This document shows, in pieces, positions 36,140-47,254 of a stretch of DNA of 64,000 nt (within the stretch, counting starts at the first letter, position 1; each line of letters opens with the position of its first letter). The notes below the pieces were generated by a model. The model was not told the DNA's origin and ran no database searches. It saw only the letters and a list, made by a program, of their open reading frames with translations. The position numbers and the translations under genes were made by a program. This stretch comes from Scylla paramamosain (Eukaryota; Arthropoda; Malacostraca; Decapoda; Portunidae): positions 18,848,150 through 18,912,149 of the forward strand of contig NC_087168.1 in assembly GCF_035594125.1 (NCBI RefSeq), written 5' to 3'.

Positions 36140-36600
36140 ACATAGCTAACCTAACCTATCCTAACCTAACCAAACCTAACTTAACATAACCTAACCTAAC
36201 TTAACCCAACCTAACCAAACCTAACTTAACCTAACCTAACCTAACCTAACTTAACCAAACCTAACTTAACTTAATATAACATATCCTAACCTAACCTAAC
36301 CAAATTTAACTTAACCTAACATAACTTAACCTAACCTAACCAAACCTAACTTAACCTAACCTAACCTAACCAAACTTAACCTAACCTAACCTAACTTAAC
36401 CTAACCTAACCAGACCAAACCTAACCTAACCTAACCTAACCTAACCTAACCAAACCAAACCTAACCTAACCTAACCTAACCAAACCTAACCTAACCAAAC
36501 CTAACCTAACCAAACCTAACCTAACCGAACCTAACCAAACCTAACCAAACCTAACGTAACCTAACCTAACATATCCTGACTTAACTTAACCTAACATCAC
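36140..36600 (-). repeat. Interstitial (CCTAA)n array with CCAAA variants
   Basis: About 460 bp built from CTAAC pentamers, with CAAAC, TTAAC and CATAAC variants interspersed. In the distal half CCAAACCTAACCTAA blocks recur, suggesting that a multimer of mutated pentamers has itself been copied. The G-rich strand is the - strand, opposite to 12484-12727. Confidence 0.95.
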
Positions 36601-37119
36601 CAAACACACGTACAGACAAAGAGCGCCGTGCAATACAATGATCACAATAAGAAAGCCGAGTAGCGACCTCATCTCCCTCTCCCTCTCTCTCCCTCCCTCT
36701 CCCTCTCTCTTCAGGCCATTCCCTGCAGCCGGGCGGAAGGAAAGTAAATTGTGCGGCAGTTTTTAATCCCTTTTTTTTTTCCTCCGTGCTAGTGAGGCAA
36801 TATTGTAAAAGAGACACCGCCGTGCTTTTATTGGTTCCCACGGTGTTAATTGGACCCTCCCGCACCCTCGTGTAGTCTACCCTTTTTGTACCTTCCCTTT
36901 TTACATATGGCCTTGATTTAAAAATTACCGTGTGTGTGAGTGTGTGTGTGTGTGTGTGGCTGGGTGCTTTTTTAATGGGAGTACAAAGAGAGGGCGGGAG
37001 CTGCGGGTACAAGGTCTCTATTGGCGAGTATTGGCAGATATTGGGGCGGGCACTGCTGCAGGAGGGAATGCTAGTGTTGGCCAATTAGTAGTGGGCTTAA
37101 GTTTATCATAGGAGGTGTA
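36601..37119. other. Unassigned, with CT-rich and GT patches
   Basis: A CCCTCTCT patch lies at 36675-36710 and a GT run at 36932-36958. A reverse frame at 36581-37084 crosses both and the end of the CCTAA array, and is not credible. Confidence 0.45.
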
Positions 37120-37610
37120 AAGGTTCTATAGTGAATTTTCGCTTTTTTTAACTGCGAGCTACACAAGTTTTTTTTTTTTTTTTTTTTCCCCCACTTTAAC
37201 ACTTACAACGAACATACACACAAACACAAGAAATAACGTGACACTATCGAATTTCCGCTTTCCTAATTACAAGCTAAGCCACGTCTCACTCATTCCAGTC
37301 CAAACATACGACCAGATCACACGCATACAGTAAGCAACATCAAGCAATACGAAGCGACGTTACTGAATCTCAACCTTTATAATACAATCTACGCGTCTCA
37401 CTCATTTCAGTCAAACACGAGCCCAGTACACACACATATATACAAGAAGTAACAAAGAGTACACCACTGAATTTCGGCTTTTCTAATTACAATCTACGCA
37501 AATCTCACTCATTACCACTTGGACATCTGCAACGAACACACACACAAGCATAAGAAACATCGGGTGAAGCACAACGACGCTACTGAATTTCAGCTCAAAA
37601 AATCCAATGA
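37120..37610. repeat. Decayed tandem array, 4 units
   Basis: TACTGAATTTCGGCTTTTCTAATTACAATCTACGC, CTCACTCATTYCAGTC, AACACACACACAAGCATAAG and AACRAAGYRYRAC recur. The GAATTT/GAATCT anchor falls near 37133, 37249, 37364, 37470 and 37585, so the period is about 105-117 bp. Confidence 0.88.
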
Positions 37611-37998
37611 ATCAGATTACCCTTTTTTTCCAGAGCGTGGCAGCGTTTCCCTCCAAAAGCGATTACTGCCCTACATAGCCTCGAACATTGAATTTCCCTC
37701 TTTTATCCAATCTGTCCCAATTATCTACAGTTGTGACGCTCAAGCCTCTGTATTTACCTCCGACGCGGTGCTCCTCTGACTCCCCAGCGCCACGATAAAC
37801 ATGACAGGACGTTAATTCGCCAGAGAGAAAAAAAAAAGGCTCTATGTTTGAGCTACTTCATGAGTTACGCAGCGGTTAAACAGTCACGTAGCCAGGGTTT
37901 TAACGGTGCGGTGCTATTTAAGGGCATAAAGCTGTAATGGTCGCGTTTCTATACTGCACGATCTTTTTTGCGGTCCTAATTATCAGTTTGCGATAATT

Positions 37999-38098
37999 TA
38001 AGAACGTAAGGACATAAGGGAAGATGCACGAAGCCATCAGACCTATTCCTACCTATCATCTTCATTCATAAATTTGTCTGATCTTCTTTTAAAATCCC
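37999..38098 (-). mobile_element. LINE 3' end (type B), reverse copy
   Basis: The reverse complement reads GATTTTAAAAGAAGATCAGA, CAAATTTATGAATGAAGATG, GATAGGTAGGAATAGG, CTGATGGCTTCGTGCATCTT, CCCTTATGTCCTTACGTTCTT. It matches the other type B tails but lacks the TTTCATACAGTG/GTTTCGTGTAG section. Only about 100 bp remains. Confidence 0.85.
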
Positions 38099-38329
38099 CC
38101 TACTATTTCTTGTGGTTTTTGGTCATTGTTTTTATGTCTATATTCTTCATCCCTTCATTTCTTCCCTTCTATCTTTCTTTCATTCTTCGATTATTGTTGT
38201 TGCATATTCCTCCTCCTTTCGTGTTTCGCCTCCTGCTGGTGTTCCTTGGGTTACATGATGAAGTGAACGAACCGTGGCAGGAGGAGCGGCAGTGGCTGAA
38301 GAGTTAAGCAAGAGACAGCAGCCCGCGTG

Positions 38330-38560
38330 TTGAAATACTAAACATTCTCATAAAAAAAAATTGCCTCAAATAACTAAAAAAAAAATTACGTCAGGTTTTC
38401 AAGGATCTTTTTTCCCTTTCCCGGTGCATAAACCCTGTTAAACTACCACTAGAATCATAAAAAACCACCCTGAAAACCCTCAATAACTTCCTTCCGCTAG
38501 AATATGTTACAAGTGGCCGAGATAGGACACCGAAACGACTCAAAATACGGTCCTTGGGCT
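38330..38560 (+). mobile_element. MITE-like element, family M1, copy C
   Basis: Shared words: CAGGTTTTCAAGGATC, AACCCTGTTAAACTACCACTAGAATCATAAAA, CCTGAAAACCCTCAATAACTT, CGCTAGAATATG, AAGTGGCCGAGATAGGACACCGAAACG and the end ACTCAAAATACGGTCC. The left end is degraded by A-runs. Another family member starts about 200 bp downstream. Confidence 0.8.
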
Positions 38561-38754
38561 TCCTCGCGTCACATAAACTCATGCAAAGGAAGACAAGAGG
38601 CAAGTAAGCACGCCACTTTCCACCCTCAAGACTCTTGGGAAACACCTGAGTTACCAGGACGGGACTTGCATTCATGGCTTTAAGATATGTTAGGGCGACT
38701 CTATCTCTTGGTTCAGACTGAGATGGCCGCGACAGAGAGACCCTCCATTATATA

Positions 38755-38985
38755 TGAACCCGTTATTCTGAAACGCTTTCCTCTTTCACCATGGTTGTTT
38801 TCAAAAGCCACGAAAATGATTAGCCTGGTTTTCAAGAGCATTTTCCCGTAAAAAATGTATAAATCTCATTAATCTGTCGCTAGAACCATAAAAAAAACAC
38901 CCTTAATTAAAAACCCGTGTCACGTCAGCTAGAATCCTTTGAAATTAGTGGATGTGCAGCGCAGAGGTGCTTCAGAATACGACGC
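38755..38985 (+). mobile_element. MITE-like element, family M1, copy D
   Basis: The left end is CCGTTATTCTGAAACGCTTTC and the right end is GAGGTGCTTCAGAATACGAC. The reverse complement of the right end, GTCGTATTCTGAAGCACCTC, pairs with the left over about 16-18 bp, which defines imperfect terminal inverted repeats. Internal words match the family: TTCAAAAGCCACGA, GGTTTTCAAGAGC, TCTGTCGCTAGAACCATAAAA and CAGCTAGAATCCTTTGAAATTAGTGGATGTGC. TA dinucleotides sit at 38764 and 38978 just outside TTCTGAA and TTCAGAA, so a TA target duplication is possible. Confidence 0.82.
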
Positions 38986-39229
38986 ATAGACTGACCAAGC
39001 GCTACGGGGAGTTAGGACATAAGGAGACCAGCTTGGAACGAACACAGGAAGCGCTAAGGGTTATGCGGCGCGGCAGGACGAGTGGCAGTGGCATTATGGG
39101 CGTCATGAAGGCCAGGTAAAAAGGAGAGTACGAGGCGAGGTGACCTGCCATGGTTTTATGTGCAGGTGTGGGTCGAGGTGGCCACATTAATGCAGGGAGA
39201 GGTGTGGGGGTAACGGATCTAGATGGAGA

Positions 39230-39345
39230 GAAAGATAGGTGGGTGGATAGGTAAGTAGGTGGGTGCATGAGTGGGTGGGTGGGTGGATGAATGGATGTAT
39301 GGATGGATGAATAAGTAGATAGGCAGAGAGATAGATAAATACAAA
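39230..39345. repeat. (GGTG/GATG)n tetranucleotide field
   Basis: GGTGGATAGGTA, GGGTGGGTGGATG and GGATGGATG tetranucleotides, followed by an A-run and the GA tract. Confidence 0.85.
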
Positions 39346-39413
39346 AAAAAAAAAAAACAGAGAAAGAGAGGAAAAGAGACAGACAGATATTCAAATAGAA
39401 ACAAAACACAGAC

Positions 39414-39419
<6 letters not shown>

Positions 39420-39486
<67 letters not shown>
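39420..39486. repeat. (GA)n microsatellite
   Basis: Pure GA run of about 67 bp. Confidence 0.97.
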
Positions 39487-39491
<5 letters not shown>

Positions 39492-39879
39492 AGTCAATGG
39501 AAACAGGCAAAATAAACACGCAGCTTTATATAAACCAACACCCACAAACACACACGAACTAAAAGCACCCTCAGATAAAACACACACACACATTCACTCA
39601 CTCGCTCGCATTACCGCAGACAACCCGGTACAAATGAGCTCCAGAGAGACGAAACTTGAGGTAATCCCACCTGGTCAGCTCTCATTAGCAGATACTGACG
39701 AATGCAAAGTGATGAGTTAGAGGCGGAATTCTGGGTCAGGAAAGAGCGAGAGAACGTGCGTGAATATCCTGGAACATCGGAAGGAAGGTGAAGGTCATAC
39801 CAGGTAGCGGGAGGGTTGCAGGTGAAAGCAGGTCAGTAGGGCAGTTCTCCAAGCTCACCACTAGCAGAAGTTTCCCTAG

Positions 39880-40280
39880 AATTTCAAGCAGTGGAGTGGG
39901 AAATTATGCAATATTCTCTTCCCTCCAAACTACCCAAGAGGAGGAAGGGAAAAGAGAGATATATAGAGGAAAAAAACTGAAAAAAAAAATATCAGCCATA
40001 ACGTTTTCTTTTTTTTTCAGGACAGTGATGAGGAGAAAAGGGAAGAAAACAGAATTATGTTAAGCCAAGCTGCCTTAATCCCCCACAGAATCCTGGGAGA
40101 CGAAGCAACATTTAATTTAACCAAACTACCCCAAGAGAAGAAAGAGAAAGGGACCCGGTTACCAAAAAAAAAAAAAAACACACACACAAGAAAAACAAAA
40201 CAAACCACAGTCATTACAATTTTTCCAGACGCTGATGAGAGAAAGGGGGAAAACCAGAATTATGCTATGCCACGCTGTCT
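39880..40280. repeat. Decayed tandem array, 2-3 units
   Basis: TTTTCTTTTTTTTTCAGGACAGTGATGAGGAGAAAAGGG...GAAAACAGAATTATGTTAAGCCAAGCTG recurs as TTTTTCCAGACGCTGATGAGAGAAAGGGG...AAAACCAGAATTATGCTATGCCACGCTG about 205 bp later. AAACTACCCAAGAGGAGGAAGGGAAA and AAACTACCCCAAGAGAAGAAAGAGAAA mark a further partial unit. Confidence 0.85.
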
Positions 40281-40581
40281 ACACTTCCACCACCACCGCC
40301 ACCACCCACCAGTGTCCCTTTAGCTCAGCCGTGGCCGCGAGGGTGAGAGTCCGTCTGGGGCTTTATTGCGGAGGTTCAGTGCGGCGTAACCAAGCCCGTA
40401 AAGCCAGGACGAGGTGCTGCTCCCATGCCCCTCTCATGTACCTCTCTCCACGTCGGCCACGCTCACAGGGCCTCGCGGTAATGAACTGCTGGCGGCCACT
40501 CTCCCTAACCCACTGGGACTCAACCCTACCTTCGAATTACCTTTTGCTAAATCGAAACGAGAATCCTGCTGAGCCTTCGTG

Positions 40582-40582
<1 letters not shown>
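40281..40582. other. Unassigned, GC-rich
   Basis: A forward frame at 40235-40582 crosses this section. It starts inside the preceding array, shows no domain and ends at a GT run. Confidence 0.4.
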
Positions 40583-40615
<33 letters not shown>

Positions 40616-40815
40616 TTTAGAGTGTTCATTTTAGAGTTCAAATTAGTTTAAATTCAATTGCTTGTTTTGGTAATCTTAATCAAGCCCAGTATTTGTATTT
40701 CAATCGATACGCTTTCTAAATTCTATATATTGTGGTTAATAGTATAGTGGAACTGTGGTCAATAAACTACTACTACTACTGCCACTAATACTACTACCAC
40801 TATTACTACTACTAC

Positions 40816-40854
<39 letters not shown>
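40583..40854. repeat. (GT)n, (CTA)n, (GT)n microsatellite cluster
   Basis: GT run at 40583-40614, CTA/TAC trinucleotides at 40770-40816 and a second GT run at 40818-40854. Confidence 0.95.
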
Positions 40855-40855
<1 letters not shown>

Positions 40856-41082
40856 GCTCTACGCGTCTAAACCAGCACAAGTTTATAATGCACCTTGAGC
40901 CAAACCCGCCGCAACAAATTTTCCTCGCATACACGCGGGAAAAACACAATTCGCCGGGCTATTCAGGTCCCTCAAGGCGCCGCGCTGAGTTCTATTGACA
41001 AGTTGAGGAGCGGCAAGCAGAGAGACCATCGACAACACACAGACACACACGGCAACCTATCAACACCTTCCTGGGAAACCGC

Positions 41083-41084
41083 TT

Positions 41085-41118
<34 letters not shown>
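41083..41118. repeat. (AC)n microsatellite
   Basis: Pure AC run of about 36 bp inside a spurious open frame. Confidence 0.97.
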
Positions 41119-41119
<1 letters not shown>

Positions 41120-41264
41120 AGCTATCTTGATCCGTTCATTAAGGTCTCTCTGGTTCGTTTTACAGCAGCTTATTGCTATACTGTGAGATCCTGGCGGGAA
41201 TTCATGAAATACACTACACACTGAGTAAATCATATACTTGTCTTCTTACATATAAGAGACATTT

Positions 41265-41730
41265 GGGTCAAGGGCAACAGAAACTCGAAAAATAGCCGAC
41301 TGAAAATCCCTTAGAGAAATAGTTTGAAATTAAATCCAGGATAGTGAAGTGTCTAGTCATAGGAAGGTTACAAGAACATGCTAAACAGACAAACACAGAC
41401 TTTTATATTACGATGCCTGGCCGACATGGTGAAAATAATCCCTTAAGAATCTTTTAGAGAAAGTCTAAAATGAAATCCGATATAGTGAAGCATCTAGTCA
41501 TTGCAAGGTTACAAAAAACAAGCTAAGAACGTAATTAGAAGATTAAAAGCAGATATTTATATTATGATACCTAACCGACATGGAAAAACAGTCCTTAGTG
41601 AAGCAGTCTGAAAATAAATCCGAAACAGCGAGGTGTCCATTCAGATGTAGGTCACAAAAAACAAGCTAATAATGTAGTTGAAAGCAGGTAGTTATATTAC
41701 GATACCTGACCGACGTGGAAAGCTTAAGGC
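41265..41730. repeat. Decayed tandem array, 3 units
   Basis: AATCCYTTAGAGAA...AGTYTGAAATTAAATCCRGRATAGTGAAGTGTCTAGTCAT, AAGGTTACAARAACAWGCTAA and TATATTACGATACCTGACCGACATGG recur at about 145 bp. ATTACGATGCCTG, ATTATGATACCTA and ATTACGATACCTG lie near 41407, 41561 and 41696. Confidence 0.92.
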
Positions 41731-42008
41731 AACGGGTTAAAAAGACATTCAACTCAGTGTGGCATTATTCTGAGCTGCTTGATTGATATGTAATGTTATG
41801 GGAGCATTGGAGGAGTGGTGTGCATTTCCCTCACTGATATGTTTCCTAATGGCATTCCCTTCCTCTCCTCCTCTTCGCATCGCCCTGTCACTAAAAGGTA
41901 AAAATGGATATTCCTTTTTTTTGTTTTGTTTTGTTTCAGGGTCTTACATTACCGTATATTTTGGGGACTGGTGGGTAGAGGTATGTCTGTGTGTTTGTGT
42001 GCTTGTTT

Positions 42009-42240
<232 letters not shown>

Positions 42241-42476
42241 ACCATTAACGTATCTCAAACAAAACAAAAAGAAAAAAAGAAAACGACAGAACACCAATGA
42301 AAACAAAAGAAAAACAAAAAAAGAAGACCAAAATTGACAAAGCAAGCAAAATACCAACAAATAAATAAACTCACGTATTCAGAAAAGCACCAGACAGCAG
42401 AAAAAAAAAAATCATACTCATCCATTCCTTTCCCTTCAGTTATTTCCAAGGCTCGACTTCACGTGTACAGTGGAGA

Positions 42477-42480
<4 letters not shown>

Positions 42481-42562
<82 letters not shown>
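42481..42562. repeat. (GA)n microsatellite
   Basis: Pure GA run of about 82 bp. Confidence 0.97.
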
Positions 42563-42566
<4 letters not shown>

Positions 42567-42758
42567 GAGGGGAAGACTTTCCATACTAAGAGCGCTGGCC
42601 GTCACTGCTTTCCGTGTAATGACATTCACGAGTCTTCTAAGCGCTGGTTATGCTGTGAGTATTATTAGAGCGTTGTTCTCATTACAAGCCGGGCGAAGAA
42701 TTAAAATGTACAGTGAGAGAGTGGGAAGGTGGGATGGAGGGAGGGAGGGAGAGGGAGG

Positions 42759-42761
<3 letters not shown>

Positions 42762-42805
<44 letters not shown>

Positions 42806-42817
42806 TTTTAGAAATGT

Positions 42818-42907
<90 letters not shown>
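42762..42907. repeat. Inverted pair: (GA)n, 16-bp spacer, (CT)n
   Basis: About 41 bp of GA (42762-42802), then a short spacer GTTTTTAGAAATGTAG, then about 89 bp of CT (42819-42907). The arms are perfect reverse complements, giving a potential 41-bp stem. Each arm is also homopurine:homopyrimidine. Confidence 0.97.
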
Positions 42908-42909
<2 letters not shown>

Positions 42910-42984
42910 CATTATTGCATTGCTATGTAAGGAAATAAAGATAACAGAAACGACAATAAAAACAGCTGAAACTAGAACGAAATT

Positions 42985-43122
42985 ATAATTGTAATTGTTG
43001 TTGTTTTTGTTGCTGTTGTTGTTGTTGTTATTATGATTACTATTGTTTTTAATATCATCAACATCACTATTTTCCATTATCTCATTTGTACCATTATCAT
43101 TACAGCTCTCAGCACACTAACA

Positions 43123-43163
<41 letters not shown>

Positions 43164-43170
43164 CATTACT
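42985..43170. repeat. (GTT)n and (ATT)n trinucleotide runs
   Basis: GTT/GCT-rich run at about 42999-43028 and an ATT run at 43124-43163, with ATCATTACT variants after it. Confidence 0.9.
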
Positions 43171-43309
43171 ATCATTATCACCATCCCCACCATTACTGTT
43201 ATCTCGTCCCTGCTTTTAACATTACAAGCACTAGGCACACACTGACGGTGCCAACTCGACCCCTGAAGCAGAATCATCATCTCTTACTGGAAGCCGTTGA
43301 CTAGACTAG

Positions 43310-43700
43310 TGAACCTTGCGTGGGGCGGAGGCGGCGAGTGGCCACTTGGAAGCTGGGCGGCGGGTGCAGTGGGACGGCGGAGACTGACTCGACTATGGCA
43401 TGGAACTTGTTAACTGGGACGTGGCGGGGCAGTTTGGCACGAAATTGGATGCGTTTGAATTGCGAGTTGAAGTAAATGGAAAGGAGAGACGATGTGCGTG
43501 GAAGGTACGTACGCTTCCACGCCACGAGGCAAATCTGCGGCCGGCGGCGTGTATCGCGGGGCTCAGAGCTGCTCCTCCTCTCCCACTGATGACTCCCAGC
43601 ACTTGCATTTATCAAAGGGAAGTGTAGTGCGGCCACTGTCAGCAGCCAGAAGCAAGGCCGCGTGCCGGTATTAAAAGGGGCGCTTGGGATCCCGGCCGCC
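43310..43700 (+). other. GC-rich stretch with a weak coding candidate
   Basis: A forward frame from ATG at 43400 reads 35 residues (starts MELVNWDVAGQF, ends RRCAWK) up to an AAG|GTACGT donor-like site at 43504. It is GC-rich and not internally repeated, unlike its surroundings. Opposite-strand and overlapping frames are also open, so coding status and strand are unresolved. I do not recognise the peptide. Confidence 0.15.
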
Positions 43701-44524
43701 TGATTTCCCTCGACAGTGCTATCGACTATCTCCCACTAGGCTGCCACAGGGGCTTCCTCTGAAAGATCTGTGCACGCTGAATAGCTTCCTCAGTTCTCTG
43801 CTTTGTTCGTTCTTTTACTGTAATTTCTTGGGGTGGAAATATGTAAAGGTGGGAAGCGTGGCAAAAATAGAGCCTGAGCCGCATTTGTGAGTATCTCCCG
43901 CAGCATCACTGTTCACTCCAGGCTGTCAACGAGAGGCAGCGAAGCGAGATCAGCCAGCGATGCATCCCAAACTGATTCATAAGAGAGCTGCGTCTCACCG
44001 TCATGAATAAAAGATCATGGCTGAAAGACATTCGCGCGAGATACAGAGGCGATGAATAATACTTGAGTAAACTTGAAATTCCCGAAGAGATTTAGGTAAA
44101 GGGAGAAACTTTACAATAGCATCAGATTCCTTTCACGGCGGTCAGGATTCATGAAGTAAAGGTTCTGTGCTTCTTGCTAGTCCAGACCACCGCGACCCTC
44201 CATCAACAGACACCAGCACTGCACCATTGTATCAAGGGCGACGTATCTCAGTGGCCGTGACGTGAATAGGTGACAGGAATCCACTTTCTCTCCTCTCACC
44301 GAGTTCTTCAGCGTTCCTCCTCCACCTCCCAAGACTGGCCGCCCGCCGTGATTCCGCGTGGACAGAGTGACACGTCCCCTCAATCTCCACGCCTCGGGTT
44401 TCGCCTCAGGACTGCCAATGAACATAAGGGCACCGATTCTTTTCCTCCTTTTTCAGACCGTCGCGCTACTGGCAACCCGTCTCTCTTAAGTCTTCATAAC
44501 CTATTCGTCTCTCACTTGGGACAC
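43701..44524. other. Unassigned
   Basis: Mixed composition. The frames on both strands at 44177-44527 have no recognised content, and no RNA gene was seen. Confidence 0.4.
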
Positions 44525-44785
44525 TAAATCTTCATCCACATCCTAACATTGAGACCACTCCATACTTCTCCCTCACATCCTGACTCCACACCGCATCCTC
44601 TCCCTCATTAATACTAAACCATGTACTTTCTCTCATACTCTGGCGTCAAAAAAGTACTTCTCCCTTACACTCTGAAGGTAGAAAGTGCTCCCTGATGCAT
44701 CCTCACACCCTGAATCCATACCATACTCCCTTTTTCATCCTCATATCCTGACGCAACTCAAAAATCTCCCTCTCCCTGACGCCAA
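44525..44785. repeat. Short-unit pyrimidine-rich array
   Basis: CATCCTGACTCCA/CTCTGGCGTCAA/CCCTGAATCCA, CATACTTCTCCCTCA and CATCCTCACACCCTGA words recur at about 45-55 bp, five or so times. Confidence 0.6.
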
Positions 44786-44789
44786 AATC

Positions 44790-44792
<3 letters not shown>

Positions 44793-44826
<34 letters not shown>
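44793..44826. repeat. (AC)n microsatellite
   Basis: Pure AC run of about 34 bp. Confidence 0.96.
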
Positions 44827-44827
<1 letters not shown>

Positions 44828-45997
44828 ACAACCATCCAACGAGGAGTATAAAAAGGAAAACACAACCATCCTTCCATTCCTCCACACTCAATCATCTTCC
44901 TTCTCTCACACATACAAACTACAACCACCCAGTGTGAGAGGGGAGCCACAACCTTTCATCCCTCTGCACAGTCATATCGTACACAGGAACCTTCCACATT
45001 CCTTTACTGCCTGTCCTCACTCACTTCCGCCTCACCACCAGATTCGCACAGCACCAAAACACCAAATACCTGAATAACACCGCTTTGCATGACGTTGGTT
45101 TCTCAACACGAAGTTTCCTTAGAAGTGAAACCTCAATTTGGCAGCCTTGGAAGCGGCGTGACCTCGACAGTCGGGATGTGTGTTGTGCCAGGGAGTAACA
45201 CAAAATACTTCAAGTACTTAAGACTTCTTTAACCTGCCCCGGGAACCTTTTAATGGGGCCACGTAAGGCTGGGAGTTTGTGGCTTGCTATTTTGTCGGAT
45301 GTAACCCTCACACTATTTTGCCGAGTGTCGTAACCAACTAACACGGGTGAATTGCTTCGCGGGGAGTATGTGTTGGGGACGAAGTGACTCCCGTAACTCA
45401 AATGTGACACTCGTGGCGGCTTGGCTCTCCACTCCCCGGCAAACATGAGAGAATACAATACTGCCTCGACCTGAGTTTCAACACCACCTCTTCCCGTCCA
45501 TTATGCTTCGTCTCATTCAGCGGTGAGCACACGAGTTGATACTAGAACACCTGCAAGCTATCAAGGCTTTTAGTATTGAAGTTATACTGAAAGTTCTCCA
45601 TTCACGGACAGAATAGCGACCTGTAACTAAGTGCGCGCATAAAGCAGGTGACCGGAGGTGGTGGAGGGGATTGAAGCAGGCCGGGAGTGCGCTATTGTTA
45701 AAGTGCAGGCTGGGAAATGAAGTGAAGTGCTCCCGCAGCGATACATTACACCTGGCAAGGGAAGAAGAAGAAAACGTGAGCCATTATATCCCACAGCACT
45801 TAGGTCCGCTGTATTACCTGAAGGAGGCTCACGAGGGGGAGGAGGCGTCACTCCCTGCAGGGCGACTGATGACCCTCGTTATTCATGCATGAAGAATCGC
45901 TGTCCTTAAAGAAGTAACACCTTCATTAGCGCTGATCCCCAACTCTTGGCAGGCGGGCAGGAGGCGCTGAAGAAGCCACCACTGAAGGCCCTGCCCA
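44827..45997. other. Unassigned
   Basis: No tandem array, element or gene is recognised. Small frames at 45671-45909 overlap on three frames with no domain. Confidence 0.4.
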
Positions 45998-46355
45998 TAT
46001 TCTGAAGCGCTTTGCTCTCACACCTCGATTACTTTCAAAGGCCACAGAGACAATTATCCAGGTTTTCAAGTGTGTTTTTCTCCCAATAATGTAGAAAAAA
46101 ATTAGCCAGGTTTTCAAGAGTGTTTTTCTGCCAATAATGTAGAAAAAATTAGCCAAGTTTTCAAGTGTTTTTTTTTTTTTCTGTTAATAATGTAGAAACA
46201 AATAGCCAGGTTTTCAAGAGTGGTTTTTTCTGTTAATAATGTAGAAATCTTGTTAATCTGTCACTAGAAACATGAAAACAACCTAAAACCATGTGCAACT
46301 AGAGCCTTTTGAATGTAGTGGAGGTGCGGCGCAAGTGTTGAAGAATAAGGCACAG
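45990..46355 (+). mobile_element. MITE-like element, family M1, copy E, internally expanded
   Basis: Left end ATATTCTGAAGCGCTTTGC; right end GCAAGTGTTGAAGAATAAGG, whose reverse complement is CCTTATTCTTCAACACTTGC. Internal order matches copy D: TTCAAAGGCCACAGA, CCAGGTTTTCAAG, CTTGTTAATCTGTCACTAGAA, CAACTAGAGCCTTTTGAATGTAGTGGAGGTGC. The CCAGGTTTTCAAG...AATAATGTAGAAA module appears four times (starts near 46058, 46106, 46153 and 46206), once in copies C and D. The expansion accounts for its length of about 350 bp against about 220 bp for copy D. Confidence 0.85.
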
Positions 46356-46992
46356 TAGCTACCTTCACCACCACCGCCATCACCACCACCAGGTCTCCGC
46401 GGCTGGACCTCCATTAACACCGACCTGCCTGGTGCAATAAAGTATCATTATTGCACTTATTTACACCCGAGGGAGCGCAGTGTTCGGTCAAGGGGGTGTT
46501 GTGATATAAAAGTTACCGACACACTGCCGCCCACACCCCGCCCACCGCCATCGACAAGCGCGAGGCAGTGTAAAGGGTAAACCGCTGCCTGCACACCACG
46601 CATACCACAGCGAGGGGGAAGCTATTAAACATTACCACTCCCTGTAACACTCTGCATTAAACTGGCAGCGTTTTATGCAAGCACTTCCATTCCCAGCAAC
46701 ATGACACGATTACTAGACTACGCCTCCATCACGGTGCGTTTTGCTCTGCCGCAGTACAGATTTGCATATCATAACCGCGTGTTTTTTGTTTGTACTTCGT
46801 AGGTTTACTTATTTGCGTGTTTGTATGAAAAAGAGTCAGTGTTTCTAAAAATTAAGGTTATATGCGATGGCTTCAAATGGCTCGCCTTGTTCCACGACGA
46901 GAGGAAGCAAGACAAATAAAATCGTGTGCTCATAAATTTATATCCGGTAACTTATGGAGAAGCGGGACACGGTAAATGAGACAGGCTATCGC

Positions 46993-46994
<2 letters not shown>
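46356..46994. other. Unassigned
   Basis: A CACCACCACC patch at 46361-46390 is followed by GC-rich then AT-rich DNA. GTGATATAAAAG near 46499 resembles a TATA box, but nothing downstream supports a transcript. Confidence 0.4.

Positions 46995-47048
<54 letters not shown>
46995..47048. repeat. (CT)n microsatellite
   Basis: Pure CT run of about 54 bp. Confidence 0.97.
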
Positions 47049-47051
<3 letters not shown>

Positions 47052-47254
47052 AAGCCGAGTGACACGAAGCTTCCTTAATTTCGGGATCAGGGTGAAAAAA
47101 GTGGATGTAATATATCTCTACATGCAAGAGGCAATTACCAAGGTAATGTCCCGGGGCAGAGGGAAGGGTCTCTGTCACGGGTGTAATAATAATTCAGCAG
47201 GAATGTGTAGCCACCCCAGCGACATCCACTTTACTTGGAACAAAAAGCCAGGAG

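Noticed and set aside
36581..37084. 167-residue reverse frame
   Set aside because: Crosses the end of the CCTAA field, a CT-rich patch and a GT run; composition artefact.
46490..46560. TATA-box promoter at GATATAAAAG
   Set aside because: A single AT-rich word with no supported transcript, start site or coding region downstream.
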